Shown here in pieces: positions 8,809 through 17,191 of a stretch of DNA of 64,000 nucleotides. The position numbers and the translations under genes were made by a program. This DNA comes from Zhongshania sp. R06B22. Its GTDB lineage: Bacteria; Pseudomonadota; Gammaproteobacteria; Pseudomonadales; Spongiibacteraceae. The DNA is taken from assembly GCF_040892595.1 (NCBI RefSeq), contig NZ_JBFRYB010000001.1, positions 1,798,001 through 1,862,000 on the forward strand, given 5' to 3'. The notes below the pieces were generated by a model, which ran no database searches, was not told the origin of the DNA, and saw only the letters and a list, made by a program, of their open reading frames with translations. Positions within the stretch are counted from its first letter, which is position 1. The number at the start of each line of letters is the position of its first letter.

Positions 8809-8988
8809 TTAGTCCATAAACGATTTGAATAGCGCCAGCGCCAAGGACAAACCGACTAAAGGCAGAATCCAGCGGCGAATTTTTGACTGCTGTTCGGGTG
8901 ATGGTTGGGGGCCGAAACGCTCGATCAAAGGCACTAATACCATTAGTGCAATAAATAGAATCGCCAATATTGTTAATAGGTTTGCCAT
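8809..8988 (-). CDS. Small two-helix membrane protein, 59 aa
   Basis: A short gene reading MANLLTILAILFIALMVLVP at the start. Residues 3-21 and about 41-54 (ILPLVGLSLALALF) are hydrophobic, joined by a charged linker ending in KIRRW, so a two-pass inner-membrane hairpin is likely, possibly with both ends outside by the positive-inside rule. Shine-Dalgarno GGAG lies nine bases before the ATG. It sits 107 bases downstream of the thiolase on the same strand, behind two stem-loops. The frame on the opposite strand (8825-9106) shows no coding character. Function unknown. Confidence 0.7.
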   Translation of the reverse strand: MANLLTILAILFIALMVLVPLIERFGPQPSPEQQSKIRRWILPLVGLSLALALFKSFMD

Positions 8989-9022
8989 GAAGGTGCTCCG
9001 CGTAAAAAGTGGGCCGCCTGAT

Positions 9023-9073
9023 TCACAGCAAATGATTGCTGTGAGCGTAGGGGCTGATGAGTACCAGCCCCTA
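9023..9073. repeat. Two tandem stem-loops after the thiolase gene
   Basis: Two perfect 9-bp hairpins: 9023-9044 (arms TCACAGCAA/TTGCTGTGA, 4-base loop) and 9048-9073 (arms TAGGGGCTG/CAGCCCCTA, 8-base loop). They follow the thiolase stop by 23 bases on the minus strand. There is no U-tract, so partial termination or 3'-end protection before the small membrane gene is more likely than full termination. Confidence 0.55.
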
Positions 9074-9095
9074 TTCTACCTATTACTGCTAAGGA

Positions 9096-10283
9096 TTACT
9101 TCTTGAGGATAACCGAGGAACCGTGGCCGAAGAGGCCCTGATTGGCGGTAATGCCCACCTTGGCATTGGGCACTTGCCGATCGCCTGCTTGACCACGCAA
9201 CTGCCATGTTAATTCGCAGATTTGCGCCAAGGCCTGTGCGGGTACGGCTTCGCCAAAGCAGGCTAGACCGCCGGAGCTATTTACCGGTAAGCGACCGCCG
9301 AGTTTGGTGACGCCTTCGCGAACCAGTTGGGCGGCTTCGCCGCGTGGGCATAGCATCAGGTCTTCGTACCAGTCTAATTCCAGCGCCGATGACAGATCGT
9401 AAACCTCGGCGAGGCTGACATCTTCAGGTCCAATGCCGGCTTGTTCGTAGGCTTTTTTCGGCAGTGCGGCGCGAAAGCTATGCGCTTCAACACCTGCGGC
9501 TGCCGCCGAATCGGTGGCGATGTCTGGCATTTCAACCACTGAGCTGGCGAAAGTAGGGGTGACGGTTGATACCGCGGCGACCCTAACGGCATTGGCTTTG
9601 CCGATACGTTTGGCGTAATCCATACTCGATACAATCATTGCTGCGCCGCCGTCGGAGGTCGCGCAAATTTGCAGCAGACGCAAGGGGTCGGCAACCATGG
9701 CGGAATTTTTAATGTCTTCCATAGTGAATTTTTTCTTGTAGCGAGCGTTGGGGTTAGTAAACCCGTTTTCGCTATTTTTAATTTTCACTAGTCCAAAATC
9801 GTCTTCCGTATCGCCGTATAGATCCATGCGGCGGCGGGCATACATGGCGAAGTAAGTTGGATTGGTAATACCTAAATAGAAGCGTAACCAATCTGGGTCT
9901 TCCGGACGATAGCCCTTAGCTGGGGCTAAAAAGCCCTTTGGGGTGGTGTCTGCGCCGACGACTAAGGCAACTTCACATTCGCCCGACAGGATTTTTGCTC
10001 TTGCCGCTGCTAAGGCTTGCGAGCCTGATGCGCAGGCTGCGTAAGAGGTATTCACTTGCGCGCCTTGCCAGCCTAATGCCTGGGCAATAGTCGCACCCGC
10101 AACATAGCCTGGATAGCCGCAACGCATGGTTGCCGCGCCAGACACAAATTGCACATCTTGCCAGGGTATACCGGCGTCTTTAAGTGCTTCGCGAGCTGCA
10201 TGTACGCCGTATTCGCTAAAGTTGCGGCCCCATTTACCCCATGGGTGCATGCCGACGCCCAGTACTGCAATATCTTGACTCAT
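9096..10283 (-). CDS. Thiolase-family protein (SCP-x/lipid-transfer type)
   Basis: A 395-aa thiolase-fold protein of the kind that works with a separate OB-fold/zinc-ribbon partner (DUF35). Such pairs carry out thiolytic or retro-aldol cleavage of acyl-CoAs in side-chain or branched-substrate degradation. The nucleophile is expected in YAACASGSQA; ATSDGGAAM and NSSGGLACFGEAVPA mark the later active-site loops. I start at the ATG at 10283, ten bases after AAGGAG, rather than at the in-frame upstream codon at 10325, which would overlap the DUF35 gene. It follows the DUF35 gene by 23 bases: an operon and probably a complex. Confidence 0.9.
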   Translation of the reverse strand: MSQDIAVLGVGMHPWGKWGRNFSEYGVHAAREALKDAGIPWQDVQFVSGAATMRCGYPGYVAGATIAQALGWQGAQVNTSYAACASGSQALAAARAKILSGECEVALVVGADTTPKGFLAPAKGYRPEDPDWLRFYLGITNPTYFAMYARRRMDLYGDTEDDFGLVKIKNSENGFTNPNARYKKKFTMEDIKNSAMVADPLRLLQICATSDGGAAMIVSSMDYAKRIGKANAVRVAAVSTVTPTFASSVVEMPDIATDSAAAAGVEAHSFRAALPKKAYEQAGIGPEDVSLAEVYDLSSALELDWYEDLMLCPRGEAAQLVREGVTKLGGRLPVNSSGGLACFGEAVPAQALAQICELTWQLRGQAGDRQVPNAKVGITANQGLFGHGSSVILKK

Positions 10284-10306
10284 TCTACGTTCTCCTTGGG
10301 CGGTAT

Positions 10307-10741
10307 TTAGCGCTGTGGCTGCCATTTCCAGGTGACTTTGATGGCATCGTCATCTTCGTGCAGGGTTTCAAGCACTAGCTCTGCGGTTTGCCCCACTTTT
10401 AATTGATCAACATCCACGCCTTTTACAACCTGACCAAGAATGATCATTTGTTCTTTTTCCAATTCAACTGCCGCAATGGTGTATGGCACAAAGGGCTCAT
10501 CGGCAATAAAGGGTTCAGGCGGCTTGTAGCAAGCGTTGGTATAAGACCAAATTTTGCCTTGCCGGCTGAGCTCGACCTCGCTAAATGCGGTGCTATCGCA
10601 GGCCGGATTCTTACAGTAGCTAAGTGTTTTGGGGAAATAGTATGTGCCGCATTGGTCGCAGCAGGCGCCAATAAGGTGCGGGGTGTCCGTGTTGAGTGTG
10701 AACCAGCCTTCTATGGCGGCCTGCACGGGTTTATTACTCAT
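10307..10741 (-). CDS. Zn-ribbon/OB-fold protein (DUF35)
   Basis: A 144-aa protein with an N-terminal helix, a rubredoxin-like zinc ribbon (CDQCGTYYFPKTLSYC, then NPAC) and a C-terminal OB fold (KIWSYTNACYKPP onwards, QVVKGVDVDQLKVGQ). All four zinc cysteines are present. Proteins of this family bind thiolases or hydratases and supply acyl-CoA binding (for example the partners of Ltp2 and ChsH1 in actinobacterial steroid side-chain breakdown, and of HMG-CoA synthase in archaea). It precedes its likely thiolase partner in the same operon and is divergent from two acyl-CoA dehydrogenases. Confidence 0.92.
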   Translation of the reverse strand: MSNKPVQAAIEGWFTLNTDTPHLIGACCDQCGTYYFPKTLSYCKNPACDSTAFSEVELSRQGKIWSYTNACYKPPEPFIADEPFVPYTIAAVELEKEQMIILGQVVKGVDVDQLKVGQTAELVLETLHEDDDAIKVTWKWQPQR

Positions 10742-10889
10742 TGTGAATCTCCACCGAATGGACGGGCGACGCGCAGCAATGTGCTTATTAGGGCTGGGAG
10801 TCTGTCTCGTATAACCGACAAATCATCGCAAGATCAGTGACTTGGCACTATCGTCTGAATGGCTGATAGGTGATCTGCCGCACGCTGAC

Positions 10890-10930
10890 TGCAATTGTCA
10901 CTGGGGTGAGTGAATTTGCAATTGTTGTCA
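10890..10930. promoter_or_regulatory. Repeated motif in the divergent DUF35/ACAD promoter region
   Basis: TGCAATTGTCA (10890-10900) recurs as TGCAATTGTTGTCA (10917-10930), 27 bases apart. Immediately after lies AGGCC-7-GGCCT (10939-10955). Repeats in a divergent promoter suggest regulator binding, but this is weak evidence. Confidence 0.25.
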
Positions 10931-11009
10931 TCCCGCCAAGGCCTATCATTGGCCTCATAAGCATAAACAGATAAATCTAAGATTTTTAAGCCTAAATTAG
11001 GGGACGGCA

Positions 11010-12197
11010 ATGAAAGTTGAGTTTACCGCAGCGCAGGATGCCTTGCGCAAAGAACTGCGGACCTATTTTGAAAACCTGATGACCCCAGACCTGAAGGCGG
11101 AGTGCGACGAAGCCATGGGCGAGGGCGGTGGTCCGCTATGGCGTGAAGCCCTGAAAAAAATGGGCAAGGACGGCTGGATTGGGGTTGGCTGGCCCAAGGA
11201 GCTGGGTGGTCGTGGCATGAGTCCCATCGAACAATTCATCTTTGTCGAGGAAGTCATGCGGGCAGGCTATCCCTTTCCGTTTCTTACTACTGAGTCGGTG
11301 GGGCCTCAGTTGGCCGAGCATGGCAATGAGCGTCAGAAGCGTGAGATTGTGCCGAAAATACTGGCCGGTGAATGTTTGATCGCCATCGGCTATTCAGAAG
11401 CGGGTGCGGGTACTGACCTCGCCAGTCTTAAAACTAGCGCAGTGAAAGATGGCGATGGCTGGCTGATTAATGGCCAGAAAATGTGGACTAGCTTGGCGCA
11501 TTTTTGCGACTACGTTTGGCTGGCCTGCCGCACAGATCCTGACGCCGCTAAACCCCATAAAGGCATTTCTATGTTTATGGTGCCGACTAGCGATCCAGGT
11601 TGGAGTTGCAGCCCGGTTATTACCCTAGGCGAAGTGCGAACCAATGCGACCTTCTACGACAATATTCGGGTTGCCGACGACGCCATGGTTGGTGAACTCC
11701 ACGGCGGTTGGAAGCTCATTACCAGTCAGCTAAATCGTGAGCGTTTAAGCTTGGTTAACTTTGGTCCCACCGCAGAAATGTTTAATAACATTGTGCGCTG
11801 GGCGCAGAAATTGGACACGGCGGATGGCGGCAAATTAATCGATGAGCCCTGGGTACAAATTAATCTAGCCAAGGTGAGGGCGGGCGTCGAGGCCCTGAAG
11901 CTGGTTTGTTACAAGCAGGCGTGGGCAATGACCGAGGGCAATTTGGAAATGGCAGATGCTTCTGCAGCCAAAGTGTATGGCTCTGAATTTTTCATAGAAG
12001 TGTATCGCCTATTGGGTGAGGTGATTGGGGAGGCCTCCTTGATTAGTCGTAGAACCGACGGTGCAAATCCCATTGCCGCGCGAATTGAGCGGCTATACCG
12101 AACCGCATCAATCATTACCTTCGGTGGTGGTACTAACGAAATACAACGCGATATTATTTCTGCGGCGGGTTTATGGATGCCGCGCGCATCACGTTAA
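11010..12197 (+). CDS. Acyl-CoA dehydrogenase, first of a pair
   Basis: A 395-aa acyl-CoA dehydrogenase. It carries the substrate/FAD loop IGYSEAGAGTDLASL, the strand WLINGQKMWTS and the C-terminal FAD motif ITFGGGTNEIQRDII. It resembles the catalytic subunits of heteromeric dehydrogenases that oxidise bulky acyl-CoAs, such as steroid side-chain CoA esters. The next gene, 31 bases on, encodes a second dehydrogenase-fold protein without the GGTNE motif, the pattern of alpha2beta2 enzymes. Shine-Dalgarno-like GGGGA precedes the ATG. The divergent DUF35/thiolase operon probably serves the same pathway. Confidence 0.92.
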   Translation: MKVEFTAAQDALRKELRTYFENLMTPDLKAECDEAMGEGGGPLWREALKKMGKDGWIGVGWPKELGGRGMSPIEQFIFVEEVMRAGYPFPFLTTESVGPQLAEHGNERQKREIVPKILAGECLIAIGYSEAGAGTDLASLKTSAVKDGDGWLINGQKMWTSLAHFCDYVWLACRTDPDAAKPHKGISMFMVPTSDPGWSCSPVITLGEVRTNATFYDNIRVADDAMVGELHGGWKLITSQLNRERLSLVNFGPTAEMFNNIVRWAQKLDTADGGKLIDEPWVQINLAKVRAGVEALKLVCYKQAWAMTEGNLEMADASAAKVYGSEFFIEVYRLLGEVIGEASLISRRTDGANPIAARIERLYRTASIITFGGGTNEIQRDIISAAGLWMPRASR

Positions 12198-12228
12198 TTC
12201 TGCGCAATAAGATATAGAGGATTAGATC

Positions 12229-13365
12229 ATGGATTTCGGATTTTCTGAGCAGCAGCGTGACGTGCAGAATCTAGCGCGAGATATTTTGAATGACAATGTC
12301 AGCGCGGAATCATTGAGCCAGTATGACGATTATAAAGCTGAACGTTTTGATCGCGACTTGTGGAAAAAGCTCGCCCAGGCGGGACTGCTGGGCGTCGCAA
12401 TAGATGAAGAATACGGTGGTATGGGTTTTGGTTTTTTTGAGTTGGCCCTACTGCTAGAAGAAGCGGGTCGCACCATTGCGCCGCTGCCTTTAATGTCACA
12501 TTTGATTTCAGCGGCACTGCCCATTCAAAAATTCGGCAGTGATGTTCAAAAACAACAATGGTTGCCCGGTGTAGTCAGCGGCGAATCTTTATTAACCGCC
12601 GCTTTAAGTGAGGCCTATAACGATGATCCGGCTCAGCCCTGGCTGACGACTGCCAAGGCTGAGGGCGACAGCCTAGTGATCAGCGGTGAGAAAACCAATG
12701 TGCCGTTTGCACATATCGCCAACAGAATACTACTTGCAGCAAAAACCAGTGACGGCCTTGCTGTTGTTTTGCTCGACCCGAAAGCAGAGGGCGTGACCCT
12801 TAGCGCCCAGCAGGTCACTACTTATGAGCCGCAGTTTGTGCTGACTTTGGATAATGTTCGAGTGGACGCGGCTGATATTTTGGCGACAGGTGTTGATGGC
12901 CAAGCGGCGATGCAGTGGATTGCTGAATGCAGCACGGTCGCATTGTGTGCCCATCAGCTTGGCGCCAGCGATAAGGCCATGCGCATGACGGCGTCATATA
13001 CCGCCGAGCGCAAGCAATTTGGCGTATTAATTTCAACCTTTCAGGCTGTGGGGCATCGCGCTGCTAACTGTTTTATCGACGTTGAATGTTTGCGTTTGAA
13101 TACCTATCAGGCGATTAGTCGCTTAGATGGTGGTTTGGACGCCACCAACGAAGTGCAGATCGCTAAGATATGGGCTGGTGATGTGGGCCATCGCGTTAGC
13201 TACGCGGCGCAGCATTTGCACGGTGGAGCCGGTATTGATCGAGATTACCCGCTTTGGCGCTATTGTCTTTGGTTGCGCCATAACGAAATTGCCTTGGGTA
13301 GCTCGGCAAAAACCTTGGCGAAGCTGGGTAAGCGGATTGCGGCTGGTGAGGCATTTTGTAGTTAA
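12229..13365 (+). CDS. Acyl-CoA dehydrogenase, second of a pair
   Basis: A 378-aa acyl-CoA dehydrogenase-fold protein (MDFGFSEQQRDVQNLARDIL; EEYGGMGFGFFELALLLEEAG; ERKQFGVLISTFQAVGHR; AAQHLHGGAGIDRDYPLWRY). The C-terminus reads ALGSSAKTLAKLGK instead of the usual GGTNE segment. In heteromeric dehydrogenases such as ChsE1-ChsE2 one subunit likewise lacks part of the FAD or catalytic site. It probably forms a mixed complex with the product of the preceding gene. A strong intrinsic terminator follows, closing the two-gene operon. Confidence 0.92.
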   Translation: MDFGFSEQQRDVQNLARDILNDNVSAESLSQYDDYKAERFDRDLWKKLAQAGLLGVAIDEEYGGMGFGFFELALLLEEAGRTIAPLPLMSHLISAALPIQKFGSDVQKQQWLPGVVSGESLLTAALSEAYNDDPAQPWLTTAKAEGDSLVISGEKTNVPFAHIANRILLAAKTSDGLAVVLLDPKAEGVTLSAQQVTTYEPQFVLTLDNVRVDAADILATGVDGQAAMQWIAECSTVALCAHQLGASDKAMRMTASYTAERKQFGVLISTFQAVGHRAANCFIDVECLRLNTYQAISRLDGGLDATNEVQIAKIWAGDVGHRVSYAAQHLHGGAGIDRDYPLWRYCLWLRHNEIALGSSAKTLAKLGKRIAAGEAFCS

Positions 13366-13388
13366 TAGACGTGAGTATTGTTGTTAGT

Positions 13389-13412
13389 AAGCCGCCTTCG
13401 GGCGGCTTTTTT
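13389..13412 (+). terminator. Intrinsic terminator of the acyl-CoA dehydrogenase pair
   Basis: GCCGCC-TTCG-GGCGGC stem with a stable UUCG-type loop, followed by six Ts, 24 bases after the stop codon. Confidence 0.95.
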
Positions 13413-13573
13413 GTGGGCGCTAGTACGTCGGGCGTTCAGCAAAGGCTTGTATGCTAAGTAATACTCAGCCGGATTTACTTAACAGCCATAGACAATGGGT
13501 GTTAGCATCATGCGATCAATGTATTAGTTGATATCTGACTTTCTGAGTCGAATATAACAATGGGACAATAAGA

Positions 13574-13975
13574 ATGAGTCACATACGCAGTATTGTTGCA
13601 TGCCTGTTTGCCACTGGTTTTATCAGCGCTGCGGGCGCTACCGAAACCGGCAATATCATAGGCGAGGTTGGTTTTGTTGATGAGGAAACTGGCGTCACCG
13701 TCGAGTCGATTGAGCGTGGAGAAATATCGGGTGAATACCGGGTATTAATATCGCTGCCGCGTAAAGGCGACTCCCCGGCAATGGAAATTGAAGAAATATT
13801 GGTCACCGCGCCGGCATTAAAGTCAGAAGATGCCGCTCCGCCGCCACGCTATGAGTTTGTAAAAGACTATAGTGAAGATCGCTACGGATTTTATGTGTAT
13901 ATCGGTAAAAGCCGAGAGTGGCCCTTCCGTATTTATTTTAAAGATCATGACAGCGACCTAATTCATAATCGCTAA
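13574..13975 (+). CDS. Small secreted protein with TonB-box-like segment
   Basis: A 133-aa protein with a signal peptide (MSHIRSIVACLFATGFISAA, cleavage near AGA-TE). The mature sequence is acidic and beta-rich. In the middle, MEIEEILVTAP resembles the TonB box/plug entry (EEIxVTA) of outer-membrane receptors, yet no barrel follows; a proline-rich linker (AAPPPRYEF) and a short C-terminal part with WPFRIYF come next. I do not recognise a family. It has its own GGGA ribosome site and lies alone between two operons. Periplasmic or outer-membrane-associated location is likely; function unknown. Confidence 0.65.
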   Translation: MSHIRSIVACLFATGFISAAGATETGNIIGEVGFVDEETGVTVESIERGEISGEYRVLISLPRKGDSPAMEIEEILVTAPALKSEDAAPPPRYEFVKDYSEDRYGFYVYIGKSREWPFRIYFKDHDSDLIHNR

Positions 13976-14104
13976 TGTAAACTCGTTCAGCACATATTAT
14001 TACAGTGTGTATTCACCGAGAATTCCTAGCTGCGTTGCATCATTAATAATGGCTGACCCCTTAGGGTTTTCCATTATCAAAATTCATATCAAATGTAAGG
14101 TGTC

Positions 14105-15010
14105 ATGGGCATGGAATGGACACGGGACCGTATTGTAGTAAGTGACGGAATTGAATTAGCCTACGAAGATATTGGCGAGCCCGACGCGCCGGTAATTTTG
14201 CTTATCATGGGTTACGCCAGTCAGTTAATAGTATGGCCGGAATCGTTTTGTCATTTGCTTGCAGAGGGCGGTTATCGCGTCATTCGTTTCGATAATCGCG
14301 ACGTTGGTTTGTCCTCTAAAATAGATGACGACAGGCCGCTAAATATTATTGGCTTGCGGCTGCGCCAACAATTCAAGTTGCCATTAAATGTGGCGTATAC
14401 CTTAGATGATATGACCGCAGATACGGTTGCGCTGCTCGACGCGCTGAATATTTCTAGGGCTCACATTGTGGGCGCATCGATGGGCGGTATGATTGCACAA
14501 TTGATGGCGGCTAATTATCCCGAACGAGTCAGTTCGCTGGTGTCGCTGATGTCTAGTTCCAGTTTTGGCGGCATGAAGCCCAAAGTGCTTTGGCATATAT
14601 TGAATAAGGCGGCTCCCGATCGCGAGTCGCAAATTACCCACTCCCTAAAAACGTGGCAATTAATATCTAGCCCAGAACTCGGTGATCCAGAGCAACAGTT
14701 GCGGGCGCGAATTGAAGCGGCTTATGACCGTGCTCATCACCCCGCAGGTAAGGCGCGCCATATGGCTGCGATAATGGCCAGCGGTAATCGTCAGAAGTTA
14801 CTTCATAAGATTAAAAGCCCGACCTTGGTGATACACGGTGACAAAGATCCTATGTTGCCGCTTAAAGGCGCGAAAGATACCGCGCGCCGCATCCCCAATG
14901 CCCGCCTCGAAATTATTGAAGGGATGGGCCACGACTTACCCGAAGCGCTGCTAGACGAGTTAGTGAGTTTGATCTTGGGGCATGTGCAAGGCGCCGATGC
15001 CGAGGCCTAA
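14105..15010 (+). CDS. Alpha/beta-fold hydrolase
   Basis: A 301-aa cytoplasmic alpha/beta hydrolase. The nucleophile elbow is GASMGGM (Ser), the acid is probably in VIHGDKDPM and the base in EGMGHDLPE; DNRDVGLSSK follows strand 4. An N-terminal segment YEDIGEPDAPVILLIMGYA carries the oxyanion loop. It resembles esterases and lactonases of the 3-oxoadipate-enol-lactonase/aclacinomycin-methylesterase group. Start chosen at the ATG six bases after AAGG; a second ATG two codons later is possible. Substrate unknown. Confidence 0.88.
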   Translation: MGMEWTRDRIVVSDGIELAYEDIGEPDAPVILLIMGYASQLIVWPESFCHLLAEGGYRVIRFDNRDVGLSSKIDDDRPLNIIGLRLRQQFKLPLNVAYTLDDMTADTVALLDALNISRAHIVGASMGGMIAQLMAANYPERVSSLVSLMSSSSFGGMKPKVLWHILNKAAPDRESQITHSLKTWQLISSPELGDPEQQLRARIEAAYDRAHHPAGKARHMAAIMASGNRQKLLHKIKSPTLVIHGDKDPMLPLKGAKDTARRIPNARLEIIEGMGHDLPEALLDELVSLILGHVQGADAEA

Positions 15011-15242
15011 GTACTGATTAGTCTCGCTGAGTTAGGGTGTTATGTTTGGTGTATTACGCGATCTCGCTCAGTGTCTCGGGTCTTGGCTTTTTGCCTAAGC
15101 CTAAAAAATAACGGTTAGCTCAGAATCGGAGCTGAATCGCATAAATAACTCCTATCTACGATGCCTTTTTATCACAAGCAGATTGACGTGCGGAATAGCT
15201 CGCGGCCATAATTGAGCACAACTTAATAAATGGACTTGGCAG

Positions 15243-15941
15243 ATGTTGACTATTCAGAGTTTAAAATATTTTCATCATTTAGGGCGTTCCTTGGCCGCGA
15301 TTTGCGCAGCATTAATACTGTCTGCCTGCGCGACAGAATCGCATCAGGTAGTGCAATCTCAGACCGTCGCTAGTTATGGCACAGCCTACTCAGGCAGCAA
15401 GCAGGTGCTGGTGGTTGGTCAGTTTGATAATCGCTCAAATTATCTGCAGGGTATTTTTAGTTCTGGTTCCGATCAGCTGGGTAATCAGGCAAAGACCATC
15501 TTAAAAACCCATCTTCAGCAAACCAATCGCTTTACCGTCGTTGATCGCGAAAATATGGCGCGTATTGCTGAAGAAGCAAAGCTTAGCGGCGTAAAACAAA
15601 AACTGAGTGGTGCGCGCTTCGCAGTCACTGGTGATGTTACTGAGTTTGGTAGAAAAACTACTGGTGATCAGCAGTTATTCGGAATATTGGGTTCGGGCAA
15701 AACTCAAACGGCCTATGCCAAGGTGTCGATTAATATCGTTGATGTGACTACATCAGAGATTGTTTACTCCACTCAAGGTGCTGGTGAATATGCGCTGAGT
15801 AACCGCGAGGTGGTTGGTTTTGGCGGTACCTCAGGCTATGACGCCACACTAAATGGCAAAGTTCTCAATTTCGCCATCACCGAAGCCGTTAATAATATGG
15901 TTCGCGATTTAGAGGCTGGAGTTTGGTCGGCTGCTAATTAA
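15243..15941 (+). CDS. CsgG/HfaB-family lipoprotein
   Basis: A 232-aa lipoprotein with lipobox LSAC near residue 29. It belongs to the CsgG/HfaB family: KQVLVVGQFDNRS, FTVVDRENMARI, ARFAVTGDVTEFG and AYAKVSINIVDVTTSEIVYS are typical. CsgG of E. coli forms the outer-membrane curli secretion pore. Here the neighbours are DUF4810 and DUF799 lipoproteins rather than curli subunits, a three-gene arrangement found widely in proteobacteria. A surface-assembly or export role is inferred from the family. First gene of an operon; the next starts 16 bases after its stop. Confidence 0.88.
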   Translation: MLTIQSLKYFHHLGRSLAAICAALILSACATESHQVVQSQTVASYGTAYSGSKQVLVVGQFDNRSNYLQGIFSSGSDQLGNQAKTILKTHLQQTNRFTVVDRENMARIAEEAKLSGVKQKLSGARFAVTGDVTEFGRKTTGDQQLFGILGSGKTQTAYAKVSINIVDVTTSEIVYSTQGAGEYALSNREVVGFGGTSGYDATLNGKVLNFAITEAVNNMVRDLEAGVWSAAN

Positions 15942-15956
15942 CAGGAAAGGATTCCG

Positions 15957-16316
15957 ATGAAAAATATTATTTTAGTCAGCGCCTTAGCGCTGGCCTGCTC
16001 TGCTTGCGTGCCTGCCCAGAAAACCATGTATTACTGGGGTAGCTATGAAGACCTCATCTACAAGATGTATGTCAAACCCGGCGAGGCACCACCGGATCTG
16101 CAAATTCAAAAATTGACGGAAGATATCCAGCGAGCTCAGGACAATGGCCAAGCCGTGCCTCCGGGGGTGTATGGCCATTTAGCTTATATGTATAGCGCCG
16201 TGGGTAATCTGCCACAGGCGACGACTGCCTTTCTCCAAGAAAAAGCGCTGTACCCAGAATCGGCAGTCATGATCGACGGGTTTTTATCACGCTTACAGCA
16301 GCAAGGAGCGCGATAA
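15957..16316 (+). CDS. DUF4810 lipoprotein
   Basis: A 119-aa lipoprotein with signal and lipobox ALACSAC, then MYYWGSYEDLIYKMY, the hallmark start of DUF4810 proteins. The remainder is helical, with a TPR-like unit (GVYGHLAYMYSAVGNLPQATTAFLQEKALYPES). It is probably anchored in the outer membrane beside the CsgG-like protein and may act as its accessory subunit. The stop overlaps the next start by one base (TAATG), so translation is coupled. Confidence 0.88.
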   Translation: MKNIILVSALALACSACVPAQKTMYYWGSYEDLIYKMYVKPGEAPPDLQIQKLTEDIQRAQDNGQAVPPGVYGHLAYMYSAVGNLPQATTAFLQEKALYPESAVMIDGFLSRLQQQGAR

Positions 16317-16969
16317 TGAACAGGTCGATAATCAGTAAAGCAGGTCTTTTTGTGCTGTTGGCCTTTTCGCTTGCGGCTTGCCAAGTTGCACCATATGACT
16401 ACTCAGCACTCGAAGCGAATAAACCGCGCTCTATTCTTGTTATTCCGCCACTCAATGAATCAGTAGACGTCAATGCTCCCTACACCTTTATTTCCACGGT
16501 GTCTAAGCCGCTTGCAGAGAAGGGCTATTACGTTTTTCCGGTAGCTGTTATCGATCAATTTTTGAAAGAGAATGGCTTACCTTCACCCGGTGAAATGAAT
16601 AGTGTGCCACTGCAAAAGCTGCGTGAGATTATCGGTGCTGATGCGGTTTTATATACCACCATTAATCAATGGGGACAGAAGTTTCAATTGGTGAACTCAG
16701 CGACCATTGTGGATTCCGAGCTTAAGCTGATTGATGCGAGGTCTGGTGAGTTATTGTGGACAACGCGTGCGTTTGCCCAACAGTCATCCGGTGATGGTGG
16801 CGGTGGCTTAGCCGGCGCCATAATTGGGGCAATTGTTGAACAGATTGCCGGTTCCATTGTTGATCGCACACCAAGCCTTTCATCTGCGGCTAATGCGCTA
16901 GCCATTAATGCCCCGAATCAAGGTTTACTGCCCGGCCCCTATCTTCCTGTAGAGAACCATCCTGAGTGA
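16316..16969 (+). CDS. DUF799/GNA1162-family lipoprotein
   Basis: A 217-aa lipoprotein with lipobox LAAC at about residue 22. It is of the DUF799 family, which includes Neisseria GNA1162, whose fold resembles TolB N-terminal and CsgG-like domains. Motifs: RSILVIPPLNESVDV, VSKPLAEKGYYVFPV, IGADAVLYTTINQWGQ, and a glycine-rich segment SSGDGGGGLAGAIIGAI. Last gene of the CsgG/DUF4810/DUF799 operon. The three lipoproteins probably form one outer-membrane assembly (inference from conserved linkage). No clear terminator was found after it. Confidence 0.88.
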   Translation: MNRSIISKAGLFVLLAFSLAACQVAPYDYSALEANKPRSILVIPPLNESVDVNAPYTFISTVSKPLAEKGYYVFPVAVIDQFLKENGLPSPGEMNSVPLQKLREIIGADAVLYTTINQWGQKFQLVNSATIVDSELKLIDARSGELLWTTRAFAQQSSGDGGGGLAGAIIGAIVEQIAGSIVDRTPSLSSAANALAINAPNQGLLPGPYLPVENHPE

Positions 16970-17191
16970 AAATCGATTGGTTCTGAGCGGGTATTCTGAG
17001 CGGAAAAGCCCTGCGGCATGTGCCAAGGGGCGTCCGTTATTACTGATCAGGTCAATGGACGGTTGCACTCAAAGGTATTGATTTCTCGCGGATACGCTAA
17101 GAATTTAGAGTGACATATTGTCGTAGTGCCTGGAGTTTTAGCTATCTTGAGCGATCAGTATAAGATTACTCAATACACCAATTTAACTGAT

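Noticed and set aside
8825..9106. Plus-strand open frame of 93 codons
   Set aside because: It is antisense to the 59-aa membrane protein, which has a good ribosome site and coherent membrane helices; the plus-strand peptide is low in coding character.
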